Below, piece after piece: positions 41,620 to 52,930 of a stretch of DNA of 64,000 nt (its first letter is position 1; each line of letters begins with the position of its first letter). The translations under genes were made by a program, and so were the position numbers. A model generated the notes under the pieces. It searched no databases. It worked only from the letters and a program-made list of their open reading frames with translations, and was not told the origin of the DNA. The DNA comes from Favolaschia claudopus (taxonomy: Eukaryota > Basidiomycota > Agaricomycetes > Agaricales > Mycenaceae), in NCBI GenBank assembly GCA_037176885.1, contig JAWWNJ010000076.1, forward strand, positions 124,001-188,000, written 5' to 3'.

Positions 41620-42022
41620 TGTGATACGGTGTATATATTTTCACTACTTAGTACACGGCCGTGCCCTCTAAGTACTTTACTTTACTTGATTTAGCTTACT
41701 ATTATTGATTACTCGTCTCTGCAGTACATACACGAGATTACCCCATAGATACAAATCTATCTTGCTTTACTATCTACTACGATGAGTGAAGAGGGATATT
41801 AGCGGTGAACCACCGACATGCGTTAGACCCCCTGCTTGCCTGAGCATGCGTCTAACTGCTCCATGGCCCCGGTGTTGCAGGGACTCCTGTCCAGGGTCAC
41901 ACGACCCCTCGTCGAAGGGTTACAACGACTGACGACTAACGACAACCAACCGCCAGCGCTCTCAAAGCGCTGGCTCCTTCCAACCCTACTTCCAAGAGCC
42001 ACAAAAGTCGACTCGCATCACA
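41620..42022 (+). repeat. 3' LTR
   Basis: 403 bp, TGTGATACGGTGTATATATT to GACTCGCATCACA; longer than the 5' LTR through small duplications (TACTATCTACTACGATGAG, CAGTACATACACGAG). Followed by CTCTC, close to the CTCTA left flank. Confidence 0.9.
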
Positions 42023-42689
42023 CTCTCAGTAAACTTCGAACAACGTCAACTTTTCACGCAAAATTCAGATCTGCGTCCTTCGACATCCTATACCCAGGAG
42101 TGCTCAATATCTATGCTCTGTTAACCACACCCGGCCGTTCTCGTACATTGAGCCATGGAGTCCAGACGCCGCTCAGCTACACGCTCTTGGGCAAGTGCCA
42201 AGAACTAGGTTCAAGCTTTCAAATTCCAGCGCCTTTACTATTGCAGGGTCAAGGCAAGGTTCGTGTTCTTTCTCCATGTATCTGTCAGATGAGCCAGCAA
42301 TTTGTTTCACTCCTTATCAATGATCAGTGTAGTATTAGTATACAGCCAAATTCGGACATCAGAGTCTGCCTGAGGCTGCCTGAGGCTTGCTCGGTGTTTG
42401 AGCGCTACTTTACCGCTCGACGCAGGAGTGATAAAAACTCATCTCAATCCTACTTACGATGCCTTCGTATCATCACCTCAGACGAGTGCCTTTTGCCCTG
42501 GTCAATATAAATATTTTCTATGCAACTGATTCTTGAAGAAACTTTGAGAAACGTTTGAACGACCGCAAGCACTATGCAAACTCTTGAATTCAGACTTGGC
42601 GGCCGCCTCGACTTCAAACTCTGGCACGAGGCTCTGCCGCTGCTCGCTGACGACAGCTAGCGACAGCTGTGCTATTGCTGTGGCTTTGC
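42023..42689. other. Flank of the LTR element, no gene recognised
   Basis: An open plus-strand frame runs through the LTR to 42,510, but it has no coding signature. The stretch separates the reference element from the next R2/gag fragment. Confidence 0.3.
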
Positions 42690-43340
42690 TACAGTGTCAC
42701 TGTGCCGTGACAGCTTTGAGGATTCGGGGGTTCAGCCAAACAAAGCCAAACATGTGTCGTTCACTTCCACTTTCTGCCCGAGTTCACCCCAGAGCTTGCG
42801 GCCCCAGGCCTACCCCAAGGCTAGGGATTTTTGTTTTCTCATGCCTCCGAAGTTCGATGTCCCTGGCGTACACAGTTCAACATCGCTGCATGCGAGACCG
42901 GCGAGGATCCAAAACAGACAGTCTTGGTGTGAATGAGGGTTCAACCGCCACATCAACGGGAGTGCGTTGGTTAACCATCGCAAGGTTTGCTTCGTTTTTG
43001 TACGTCTGAGTCTCCTCAGCCATTAACACATCAAATAGATGCTGGATTCCGTTTTCCGCCTAGTGCACAAACCCACGGTGTCCCTCCATCGCAACTAAAT
43101 TTATGCTTCCCCTTCCATAATTCTCTTCGCCGGCTCGGGGTTCGTAGCCAGCATCACGGCCGTCGAGGTCATCGGTTTTGCGATTGCAAGCCTTGCCACC
43201 ATTTCACCCCACCAAACTCGTTTCTTCATCTATACCTCGCCGTCTTCCGCTGCGGGTCTCGGTGTGAAGGAGCGGTCTAACCGCCACACTTGAGGCTCTC
43301 AGCGGTTACCGTACATTCTTCCTCTCCCCCTTGAGGTATT
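42690..43340 (+). repeat. R2/leader block of fragment B'
   Basis: Matches 12,030-12,780 of copy B: TTCAGCCAAA, CATGTGTCGTTCACTTCCAC, the GGGTTCAACCGCC unit (42,938), the 250-bp segment 43,020-43,260, and a GAGCGGTCTAACCGCCACAC unit (43,270). The CCTCCCCCAGGG part of copy B is missing here. Confidence 0.65.
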
Positions 43341-43354
43341 CTGTACGCTGCATA

Positions 43355-43366
43355 CCGTGCAAACGG
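43355..43366 (+). ncRNA. GNRA-tetraloop hairpin, fragment B'
   Basis: CCGT-GCAA-ACGG in the usual context, 15 bp before the gag remnant. Confidence 0.62.
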
Positions 43367-43380
43367 GAGCGCGTTAGAAT

Positions 43381-43872
43381 GCCTGTCGAGCACCATGACT
43401 TCTACCAACGCCGAGGCTTCATCTTCGCGGATGTCGAGGGTGGTCCTGGAGCGGTAGCTCGGATCTTACGCATCCAACCTCCGGAATGGGCTAACGACAT
43501 CAACGAGCGTCGTTGCGTTAACATCGAAAAGGATGCGTTGATCTCCACCCGGGTCACGGCGAGGAAGATCAACTCCTTCTTCCAGCAATCCCGCAAGATT
43601 CCGAAGGGCTCATGTGGTGGAGGTGCCGGATGAGGAGGACTATATAGCGCAGGAGGAAGCAGAGGAAGAGAATGAAGAGAAAGAGGCCTTGGCGACGGAC
43701 CGCCGATTCCGGTCGACGGCTCAGCGCCGCGCCCCAACGGACTCCAAAAGCATCGACGCCTTTTTCGTCTACCCCGGGCAAGACGGTGAATGGATATTTC
43801 TTCGCTCGCGACGACCCTCGAGTCAGCGCGAAGCCTCCTAATGGCGAATGCTACATTTGCACCAGCACTAAC
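43381..43872 (+). pseudogene. Gag C-terminal fragment of B'
   Basis: RRGFIFADVEGGPGAVARIL and QPPEWANDINER, then after a frame break VPDEEDYIAQEEAEEENEEK and RRFRSTAQRRAPTDS, and finally NGECYICTSTNHD near 43,850 with two Cys and the His of the nucleocapsid zinc knuckle. The leader-to-gag junction is the same as in copy B, so both descend from one deleted ancestor. After 43,872 it runs into R2 units. Confidence 0.7.
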
Positions 43873-43879
43873 CATGACT

Positions 43880-44060
43880 CACCAACCTCGTTTCCTCTTC
43901 TATACCTCGCCGTCTTACGCCGCGGGTCTCGGTGTGATTGAGCGGTGTAACCGCCACATCCAGCGGTACTGACAAGACGACTCTGCTGCTCTCATTGCCC
44001 AATCTCTATGCGCGTGTGATGAGCGGTCCAGCCGCCACACTGGAGACTCGTTTTCGCTCA
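43880..44060 (+). repeat. R2 units after fragment B'
   Basis: GAGCGGTGTAACCGCCACAT (about 43,940) and GAGCGGTCCAGCCGCCACAC (about 44,022): both keep the GCGG/CCGC stem while the loop and neighbouring bases vary. Confidence 0.6.
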
Positions 44061-46130
44061 ATGTCCATTGCGGGCGCCTACCCCGTTAGGACGCCGCATC
44101 GTACCCAGTGCCTTCCTTGCCAACGTCCCGCCCAAACGCCCATCGTTCACAAGTGCCAGCTATTTGCTCCCCAGGAATGTGATCACATGATGTCACAGGA
44201 GGATCCCATATGACACAGCCACTGTCGTGCCTATTAGTACGTCCCCAAGGCGTCGCAGAGGTATGACCTTTTCTTTCATGGTGCCCGCCTTTGCTCACCG
44301 CAGACATAGATCTGTACTCTTCCCAAGTTGACGCTCGTTCGACCCACGTTCTTCCTAACCTTCAAAATGTAATTGCGTACTCACACCTTCGATTCCGTCG
44401 CCCCAGATCTTCCGCGGAAGTTTCAGGATTTGAATATAGAGCAAGTTCTGGTAGCTCCCCTTGGACAGGGTTCCCGAAACCCCACCTCTTCGTCAGCTTT
44501 CTTTCTTCCCCCAACTCATTTGTCTTTAAATCAGCTTCCAAGGTATTCTTACGTTCAGGACAACTTGCAATTTTTAAAGCTGTTCCCCTTACAGTTTTTG
44601 AAGAACAACCAGCAGTGTTGCACGTCTCGACACTGAACTCAAAGTCGTCAAGGTCGTGGTCAAGTCGTTCGAGAGACGAGGTCGATGAAAGTTTTCCTCA
44701 AAGGATATATCCGCAGTCCATGCCATTTCATACCTAGGGTCCATAGGGTCAGAGCTTGCGCAGGGTGTTCTTCACCGGAGACCGACCGAGCTGGATACTG
44801 TCCACGAAGAGTGGCGCCTTCGGGACACTCCGTGGTACACGCTTTAATTCAATGTTCATGACGGGAGTTATTATGTTCAGCAAAGGTAAGTTGATATTCC
44901 CTAGTCTTCTCTGCGCTCAACAAAGCGATTAGGGGTCTAGTTTTGGAATGGTTATCGGCCTTCAATCTCGACACATCGTCACCCTGCAGTTTTGTACCTC
45001 GAGGACGATCGTATGCACATGTCGTCTTCGATCTTTGCACCTTTCTCATCGTTGCTACTTCATTGCTCTTGGCCAGAGTTGTCTCTTTCGATGAGGGTTT
45101 GGGAACCAAATGGTAATCACTTGCGTCTTGTGTTACTCCTGCCTTGCTCATGTCTGTCCAGCTCCCGACGACGGGTTAGGCGGTTCGACGAATATTCCGT
45201 CGTTTGATTGGGCAATAATTTCGTTTATGAGTTTGACCCAGGAGGTGGCGCATGCCAAGGCGAAACTCGTATCCTAGAGCGTATGTATCCATTCTCTGAG
45301 TTTTCTGAAGTTTTCTGAAGTTTTCCGATCTTCGAGTGTAGTCGCTCCCACGCCAGCAGGTATATCGGTACGCTGTGTGGAACACCAGCCAAATGTGATA
45401 CCGAAAAATCACTCTAAGTTTATCAATCCTCTCAAGTGAGCTTCAACATCCCCATCTTGTTATTCATCTGAAGTTCAAGCTGCCTTGCGCGCAGACTCTC
45501 GTCTATGGCCGTCGATACAGGAGCCTGTTCACTGCACCACATCGTGCAAGGCTTCAGCATATCGCCTTGCGGATGACTCATGCCTCCGGAAACAGGGAGC
45601 GCTAGACCAGAATACCTGTTTCCGACGCGTTGAAACCGAAGCAATCGTAGCCTTCGGTCGTATTGGCAAGTTCCTTACTGCGGAAGAACTCTCCGACCCA
45701 TATAGGATTATTTTTGACCAGAAGAACGCGGGCGACTACGATGCCAGTTCACTTGGAAGACGGCCGGGAAGGCCGAGCAGGCGCGGAAAGGGTGGGTCCG
45801 TGATGGTCTAAGCAAGGAGGATGCCAACAAGAAGAACAATAAGGGCGAAATTTTCCCTACCGCCAACGAGAAAGATGTTCCGTCTAGGGCGGTTACGCCG
45901 AAAGAGGAGGAAGGCCCTTTTGGTAATTCGAAGCTCAGCGCACATTTGTGGCGATTGTTGGTGATTGTGGCCCCGTGATTATTCGTTCTCCGTAATAACC
46001 TAGTTTACAAGACTCAATCCTTCAAGCGCATTGGTGAGGCGGTTCATTCACCCTGTGACCAGTTGATCATTGACGACATGCACTTGCGAAAAGTCGCCAA
46101 GACCGCTTTGGGCACCGACTTGGATTCTAG
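44061..46130. other. Unresolved; possibly the 5' part of the RasGAP pseudogene
   Basis: Short plus-strand frames (44,373-44,636; 45,485-45,811 with EAIVAFGRIGKFLTAEELSD and a basic RRPGRPSRRGKG) have some coding character and lie upstream of the RasGAP homology in the right order and strand. I could not match them to the known N-terminal region. Confidence 0.3.
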
Positions 46131-49100
46131 CCTTTGCTCGAGACTGCCGAAACATTTCGACGAGTACGGCCTAAGCTCATCATCGAGAATAAGCATTCCA
46201 GCTCACAGGAGACCATGAGCATCAATATCAGCTTGACAAGTTACTCGCTCTGTTCATTACACCACAGTTTGACGCGCAGGCCGCCATGCGGCTCCGCCAA
46301 AGATTCCTCACACTTGTTAATGCTGTCTGTGAACAACTCAATATCCTTTCGCTACGCAGAGACAACCCTGACCGGCACAAAACCCTGGACATTGTCATGG
46401 AGTTGATGCACACGGCGCCAACCGTTCGGTATCTGATCCTTGCATCCTGCTATCACTCATTCAGGCGTTAGTCCCAACAGCTCACGGCCATGCAAAGCGA
46501 CCTTGGTTTTGCATGCAGCAGCTGCGTCAAGCTCCTTGACCGTCTCCAAATTCAATCTCTGGATGAGACAGCAACGGAAGACGATAGTTTACACGTCGTG
46601 TCGCGACTCTTTGCTCTTGCGGGGGGACCTCCGACTGCCATTTGGACCCTACTGTATGACGTCTTTCTTGACTTGAAGACCTGTGAATCGAGCAACCTCA
46701 CAGCGAGCTGACGACGTCTTTGAAGCGCATTCCCTGCGAAAGGTACGGCGTTTCTTGCCTCTCATCCCGTCTGTGACTGACTCCATCATACAGGACCCGA
46801 TTGGCGAAGCGGGAAGCAGAGCTTCGAGACTGGTCATTACCGGCCTCTCCCATCTTGTCGCCGCCAACTCGGAGTATGGTTTCAGGCAATGCCTGCTTCT
46901 GGCTTATGGTCCGGATCCAAAGAGACCCGCCATCTTCGCGCTTGTTCCCTAGAGTGATAGAGCAGAGGGCGAAGTCAGATGTCAATTATCGACTTCAAAG
47001 GTAAGCTCCTTCCTCGAATTTCGGCATGTGCTCATGCTCTTCAGTTGGTTGAAGGGTGTGGTGTGAGTGACTTCCATTTCGCAAGTGCTCCACTGATAGT
47101 TGCATGGTAGATGGTCCTTGACATGGGCATATGCAAAACCTACGCCCCTGGCGAAGTCGAGATCATGATATCGGTTACAACTTATTCGACACCCAAAGGA
47201 CTCTCATAGCTCTCCTCGAGCGTATGATAGATCGGGAAGTCGCACATACAGGTCGGGCTGCTTCTCCAAATAATATAAACCGCAATGCTGACTTTTTCTC
47301 AAGAAAACGAGGCTGCACTGTTCCGCAGCAATTCTACGTGCATCAGGATTCTGTCCGCCTTTGCCAAAGCTCACAGTTACCGGTGTCTACGCGGTCTCGT
47401 CGTTCCCCTCATCGAGAGTATGGCGTCGCTGGCCATCTGGGCAGTTGTATGAGCTTGATCCCGACAAACCTGATGTAGGCGAGGGCAAGCGCGGCACAGA
47501 ATCTGGAGAACATCAAAAGACTACCACCTCCTCTATCCCAGTGCTTCCTCCGTATGTCTCGCTTTGCTGCCCAACGCAGCTCACATATCCAAAGCAGAGT
47601 CAGTGACGTCGGCCGTATCTGTTTTTACCGTTTTACCCAATATTTTTCAGGTCTTGAGTATGGCCTGAGGCGCAGTTTTCCGTCATGGGAGCCTTTATAT
47701 CCGGTATGTTGTGGACTCGCCTCATTACTCCAGGACCTAACTCTCCTTACTCGCAGATCCCCCTCGCCATCGATATTGAACTCTCCGAAGACCTATCCTG
47801 AGAGGGCACATGGCCATTCGCCGGGGTCTCATGACTATCGCCAAGATCATTCAGTACCTTACCAGTAGACTCTTCAGCATATGGTCCCGCTCAACACTTT
47901 CCTCCCGGCCAACATTGCTAGTGTTACGAGATCCTTCCCGGAGCTCAAATCAAGTCGAGATCAGCTCCCTCGCAAACGAGAGTTAACGCTTATGCCAGAA
48001 ATATCAGCCACCCACTGCAGAGGAGGAAGCTGACGAATATCTAGACACGACCTCCGATGACACGGACATAATCGTGCTTCATCGATACTTCCACAAGCAC
48101 GCAGACAAGATTGGGAAAGAGCTGTTGAGTCTTTCGAAGCCTTCGGACAACGACCCATCTGCGATCCGGTAAAAGCACGTGAACTGTGCGGTATGCTGGT
48201 CGTCGAACTCGGTACACCCCTGGATATCCCCAAATTGTCGTCCTCATTATCGCATGAACATCCCAACTCTCTGAAGTCGATAAGTCGGCATCACCATGGG
48301 AACACAGAGTCTGCCAAGCGTATATTCCTTGAACGGATACTCCGCAGGTGTGCGCCTAAAACGCAGTCTATATATGCATGCCCTCTCACTGCTAGCGACT
48401 TCAGAACGATCCTGCTGTTTTCTTGCTCCTTTTATGTAAGATTGACGTCGAGGCGTTGGGTGTTGAGCTTGTCATGTACCACATCTTCCAGGTGCGTTTG
48501 TATTGTAAACCTGTACTCCGTGCTATTTTTCATACCATTCGCAGACCTTGGCCCTCCCCAATTACCATTCGATGTCGTGTTAGACTGCACAGGGTTCACC
48601 GGGATCTCTGATTACCTCTCCAGTGGCTCGAGTTTTGTGCTGAGCTGATATCACACAACATCTGCATGCGCTTCGGGGCCACCCATATCTTCAATTCCAA
48701 TATATTAATGTAGAAATCCATGACTTGCTATAACTCTTGCGCAGGAACACCGTTTTGTTCTGTGATCAGAGCGCATTCTTCTGTGACGGAGCTTCTCACG
48801 AGGTTCCAGCGTCAGCCATCGACCGAAAAGCTCGGTTATCCTTGTGAGTTCACCTGACATGCATGGATGTATCTTTAACGCTCGTATATAGCACGATTGG
48901 AACACGAATTTGGAGAACAATCTTCGGACATATCGATGAGATTGTGTTTCCTTATAGCTTTACTCTCTGGAGAGACACATGTCCGGATTACCTCGGTCTG
49001 TCACTCCTGCGGCTGGCATTGGATTCGTCGCTCATCATAGATATCTAGGAACGCGCTCAAGCCTACGCGTTCAACTAATTTCTCCTGGCTTTGGAGATCA

Positions 49101-50350
49101 TCCCGTCAACGGATGTCAACGACGTTTACAACGTTTCGTCCGTTGCGCAAGACACGCAAGAATTCATCATTCGACGTGCTCAACAAGGCAACACGGTGGA
49201 CTTTTCATCACCGTCTCATAAAGCCATGGTCAAGGCACGTCTCCACCCCCTTGTGTCGTCTGTGCAATATCTAATCAGTCTACGACTTAGGCTATCCACC
49301 ATGCCAAGGGTCGGTTAAAAGTTACCCGATACCGCTGGCGGAGCGATTCTCGAGGCCCTCCAATATTTCAGCGACCTTGCTGCACGTTGGCATGCTGAGC
49401 GTCGACTTGAATGATGAAGAACTCCGTGCTGCCTGCTACGAACTGATTGGTGCTGATGCCTTGATTTTGACTGCAGTTCTACCTGCGAAATGTATGTGAA
49501 GTAATTCTAGCTCTGTTCGCGTACCGACTCCACATTCGCAGCGGCGTGCAATTCGGGTGCTTCGCCACATGTCATATTGGCCCACGACTTGAACTACTTT
49601 GAGAGGCAAGCGGATCTTCAAGCTGCGCAAGGTGAGTAATCGTCTTAATTTCGAGCAATTTCCCACACCGAGTTCTTACAGTCACTCGCGAAAACGACCG
49701 GAGGACGTCCCCAGTGAACGCTTGAAGACTATCTGAATTGGGGTCAATTTCGACGCTCATCCGCCTCTACCATATCGCCGCTTATCAGATCCAACCAAAA
49801 CATGCTCTCCGTCCCCGAGATCATGCATCTGGTTACTTTGACGGCAGGCGCTGGTCCCGAGCTCGTTGCAGTCACGGAACTTCTGCTGGCAATGTCCGTC
49901 AATCGCTTGGACGATGTACCCGCGTCAGAAGTTATCCAACTTCACCACAGCCAAGGTGGACATGAGGAGAACTGACAGCGCTTTTGGCTCGAATCTTCGG
50001 ATTACGGTCAAGAGGTATATAGACCCTTATAGATGGCTCGTCGATCTAATGATGTTTTATTCAGGGTTGCTCAATGTCTGACGCGCGCGATGGATGGAAT
50101 TAGCACCGTCGTCTGCTTTCCAGTATTCCCCGCAGTACAGACGCGATCCTTCACAACCATTGGCGCCCTCCTTACGCAACAAGCAGACAGCTACTACCCT
50201 TTACCAGATGCTTGTTGCATTACGGACTACGTTACAGCTTTCATTTCTACATATCGAGCGTTGTTTCACCAGTGCCCCAACCTTTGCCTCCCATTCTCTA
50301 GCGTTGACGATTGAACTTTGCCCCGCGGCTCGCATCTCGGTTCGGTGAAT
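46131..50350 (+). pseudogene. Degraded neurofibromin/IRA-type RasGAP gene
   Basis: Pieces appear in the order of fungal neurofibromin proteins: KLLDRLQIQSLD and DSLHVVSRLFALAG (46,530-46,620); LVITGLSHLVAANSEYGFRQ and LLAYGPDPKRPAIF (46,830-46,950); ENEAALFRSNSTCIR, the arginine-finger loop (47,300-47,350); YELDPDKPD; RRGLMTIAKIIQYL; TSDDTDIIVLHRYFHKHADK; ELGTPLDIPKLSS (48,215); VEALGVELVMYHIF with an intron; FDVVLDCTGFTG; EIIPSTDVNDVYNVSSVAQD; DEELRAACYELIGAD; VPEIMHLVTLTAGAGPELVA. Many stops and frame breaks separate the pieces, and the FLR helix of the GAP domain is scrambled. Retained intron-like gaps show a genomic duplicate, not a retrocopy. An active copy should exist elsewhere. Confidence 0.8.
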
Positions 50351-50972
50351 AGTTTTCGAATCTGATTTTCATACGCTTTGGGTCTAATGTGAGTCTCTCG
50401 AACATCTAGCAAGGCTGCGAACACTGACATGGGTTGTACGACTCTCGACGAGCCAGCCGAACGCCGTGCGGCGTTTCCTAGGCATAGGACGGCGCTGTCA
50501 GTACACCAGCTGGCCTCATGTTAATACTAGCTAAACGGACCTGTGGTGATACAACTTGTATATGGCGCTATTCGAGTGTATGGAAGATTTTCTGTTTCTT
50601 GTGCGACACGACGTTGGCCCTCTTCCGCCTTCAGCTCCTACAGTATGTGATCTGGAATGATCATATTTTCCCGCCATGTTTACAGGCAGCTCACCTCAAT
50701 TCTCAGCTGCACCGCGGCCACCGCTTTCCATTGGGTGTCGATTTTGCGAATGACACCCCATTGCTTTCGCACATACTCACCAAGAAGATCCAATGCCTTC
50801 TCGATGGCTTTGAGGCTCTTCAACGCCTTGATTGTATTCGTCTGGAATATCATACTAAGGGACCATTGGTTGTGACTTCGATTGGCGAGCAATTCAAGTT
50901 CGATGGCGAAAACGGACTGTTGAATCCTGACAAACCTATCGGTTGCTCGTATCTGATGAATGCGTGGTTAAC

Positions 50973-51386
50973 TTACTGAAGCATGTGGCCTGTGATATCC
51001 ACCACGTCCGCGTGCCAATGACGCTCACAATATAAGCTGGCTCCCTCCAGCTCTTCGTCGGCGATCTTCACAGCCGCCTGCAACCGACGTAATCTTTCGG
51101 AAGGCTGCTTTTGACGGAGGTCGCGCAAGATGAGCACGGCTGGCACGGTGACGAGCAGGATATAGGCATTGCCTGACAAAATGGATAGTGCACCACAGAA
51201 CAAGGTGCTGACCACGGCGTCCCGAGTAAAGTCGGCGCCGCCCAGATATGATGCTAAGGGATTCACGAAGCTGGGATAACGTGTCTCGCTGGTGAGTGGT
51301 GAAAATGCGCGAAATCGACTCGTGTATGCGTTGAACACAGCCACAATCTGTTCAGGTTTGTTTCGTTGGACTCGCTGTCCGTGCAA
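50973..51386 (-). CDS. Hypothetical membrane-anchored coiled-coil fragment
   Basis: 137 codons with a hydrophobic segment (VVSTLFCGALSILSGNAYIL and LVTVPAVLIL) followed by a basic/acidic helix (RQKQPSERLRRLQAAVKIAD). This TM-plus-coil design is common in uncharacterised agaric proteins. Both ends look incomplete and no splice model was found; it may be a fragment. Confidence 0.35.
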   Translation of the reverse strand: MHGQRVQRNKPEQIVAVFNAYTSRFRAFSPLTSETRYPSFVNPLASYLGGADFTRDAVVSTLFCGALSILSGNAYILLVTVPAVLILRDLRQKQPSERLRRLQAAVKIADEELEGASLYCERHWHADVVDITGHMLQ

Positions 51387-51697
51387 ACCTTTTGCTCTCG
51401 AACGCTTTCTGCATTCAACGCCTCATCTCCAGTTGCACTGCAACTGCACGAATGTTTGTTGGTTCAGATCAACTCGTAAAACGCTCGGAATGCGCGAGTG
51501 ACCCCTGCTCCTCCCGGACACTTCGACATCATCTAGAGGCATCTCGCTTTTCCAAACACGTCGGCTACATTGTGTCTACCCTGAAGCTGTCCTAAATAAT
51601 GTGTCTCCATCTACGTCCGCACCGCTTGCAATCCACGCTGTAATGTCTCTCCACCTCTGGCGACATTGTCGCGGTTGACCCCTCGACGTCAACGTTC

Positions 51698-52275
51698 CCA
51701 GTGAGAATCCAAGCTAGATGGATCGAGCTGGATAGGAGGATAGCACCTCGCCATTACGGACTCCTTCAGTGCCGCAACCCATCCACCAGCCGCAACCCAC
51801 AGCCCCTCCCAAACCGCTCCGACCCGTGTGATTGTTGAACTAGGTGAAGCTGAAACAAGACGAGGCGAGATGAGTCCAAGATCGAAAACAGTAAGAGGCG
51901 AGGGAGCGCGCACACGTACCCGTTACTGTTGCACTGCGGCCCAGTAAATAGAATATTCGTAGCATCCAGCTGCAGAAAGGGCGGCCGAAAGTAAAGCAGA
52001 AATAGTTTTACAAAGAACCAGTCAGCATAGCAGTCGACAGAGCGACCCAGGAGAATTGAAGGCGGTGGGGATGTGAGAGCGAAGGATTGGGTGAGAGAGA
52101 CGCATGAGAGGCGGATGAGGCGAGCGAGAGGCAGGGGAAATTGGTGGTAAGAGGAAAGGAAAATGCACAAATCCCAAATCATACGCCTTTGATTTACTGA
52201 GTCGACGACGCGGGGATAGCGCCGTCGCCAACTTGAAGGAATTGGTCAGAGTTTTTGAGGTCTATCCATGGACGA
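51698..52275 (-). repeat. Dispersed repeat segment, copy 2 (partner at 6,258-7,505)
   Basis: CCAGTGAGAATCCAAGCTAG, ATGGATCGAGCTGGATAGGA and AGCAC open it; AAATCATACGCCTTTGATTT, GTCGACGACGCGG and CGCCGTCGCCAACTTG close it. It is about half as long as copy 1. Its right end fuses with the last codons of the OPT transporter pseudogene, ending the frame with QVGDGAIPASSTQ and a stop. Confidence 0.5.
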
Positions 52276-52930
52276 AGGGAAATGATAGACAAAGTACAGT
52301 ACATGGCACTGGAGTTGAAGACGCGCTGGGGGCCACCCCAGGCGATCACTGCCGTTGCAAAGGCGTTAGTGGACGGGCATCTTTTCGAAGAGATAATCAA
52401 CACGCGAGGGAGGCAAGCAATGACAAGACACCCAGACAAAGTGATTCGGCGCGTCAGGCATGCAGATCCCAGCAATGTTCGCAAACATGAAGCTCAGCAC
52501 ACCAATAACGACAACGCAGGTAATGACAGCCGCAACGAGTTGCACCGTGGACATCATGCGCGACGGAACCTTCGTATGATGCCCGAGCTTGAGGTCACCT
52601 GCGAGTGTGCCCGTGTACGCGGTCGCTTTGAAGATGCTGTTTGTGACGTCTTTGCCGGGGAGGAGATATACCGTGATCATCTCTTCGACGCCCTGGAGTG
52701 CGACGTGCTGGTTGGTAATGGCTTGCAGCATGGCGAGCGAAATCGCAGCGGCGGTGGCGATGACGAGCGCAAAAAGGGTAGCACAGATGGGAGGAGGGTA
52801 AGATTTCGATCGCGATGACCATGAAGATCGTGGAGAGGACATCGACGAGAAGGTACCACTGGCACCAGATAGAGACTTCAGGGCAGCGCTGCATCAAACG
52901 CAAGTAAATCCTTGAGGCCCGATGGGAAGC
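52276..52930 (-). pseudogene. OPT-family oligopeptide transporter fragment
   Basis: Read on the minus strand: IYLRLMQRCPEVSIW (about 52,910), IAIEILPSS, then in another frame SLAMLQAITNQHVALQGVEE and MITVYLLPGKDVTNSIFKA, TAGDLKLGHHTKVPSR-like sequence, MFANIAGICMPD, and AWGGPQRVFN with MYCTL. The order ITNQ - YLLPG - DLKLGHxxKVPxR - IxxICxPD - GPQRxF is that of the C-terminal half of OPT proton-coupled peptide transporters. Frame breaks, missing transmembrane helices and the fused repeat at its 3' end make it non-functional. The N-terminal half is absent. Confidence 0.75.

Larger units (their letters stand above)
31364..42022 (+). mobile_element. Ty3/Gypsy chromodomain LTR retrotransposon with extra ORF3, RT-deleted
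   Basis: Two LTRs (31,364-31,750 and 41,620-42,022) start TGTGATACGG and end GCATCACA, giving a perfect TGTGAT/ATCACA terminal inversion. Flanks CTCTA and CTCTC may be a 5-bp target duplication with one change. Internal order: structured leader (31,751-32,325), gag, protease, pre-RT linker, integrase core, chromodomain, then ORF3 and a G-rich tract before the 3' LTR. RT, RNase H and the integrase zinc domain are missing between about 36,890 and 36,930. Gag and the protease region carry frame breaks while integrase and ORF3 are open. Family assignment rests on the integrase and chromodomain motifs. Confidence 0.9.

Noticed and set aside
41836..42510. 224-codon frame across the 3' LTR and its flank
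   Set aside because: It runs over the LTR boundary and has no matching frame at the 5' LTR beyond shared LTR codons, so it is fortuitous.
52366..52842. OPT fragment as a working small membrane protein
   Set aside because: It has lost most membrane helices, the frame changes inside the conserved blocks, and its end is fused to a dispersed repeat.
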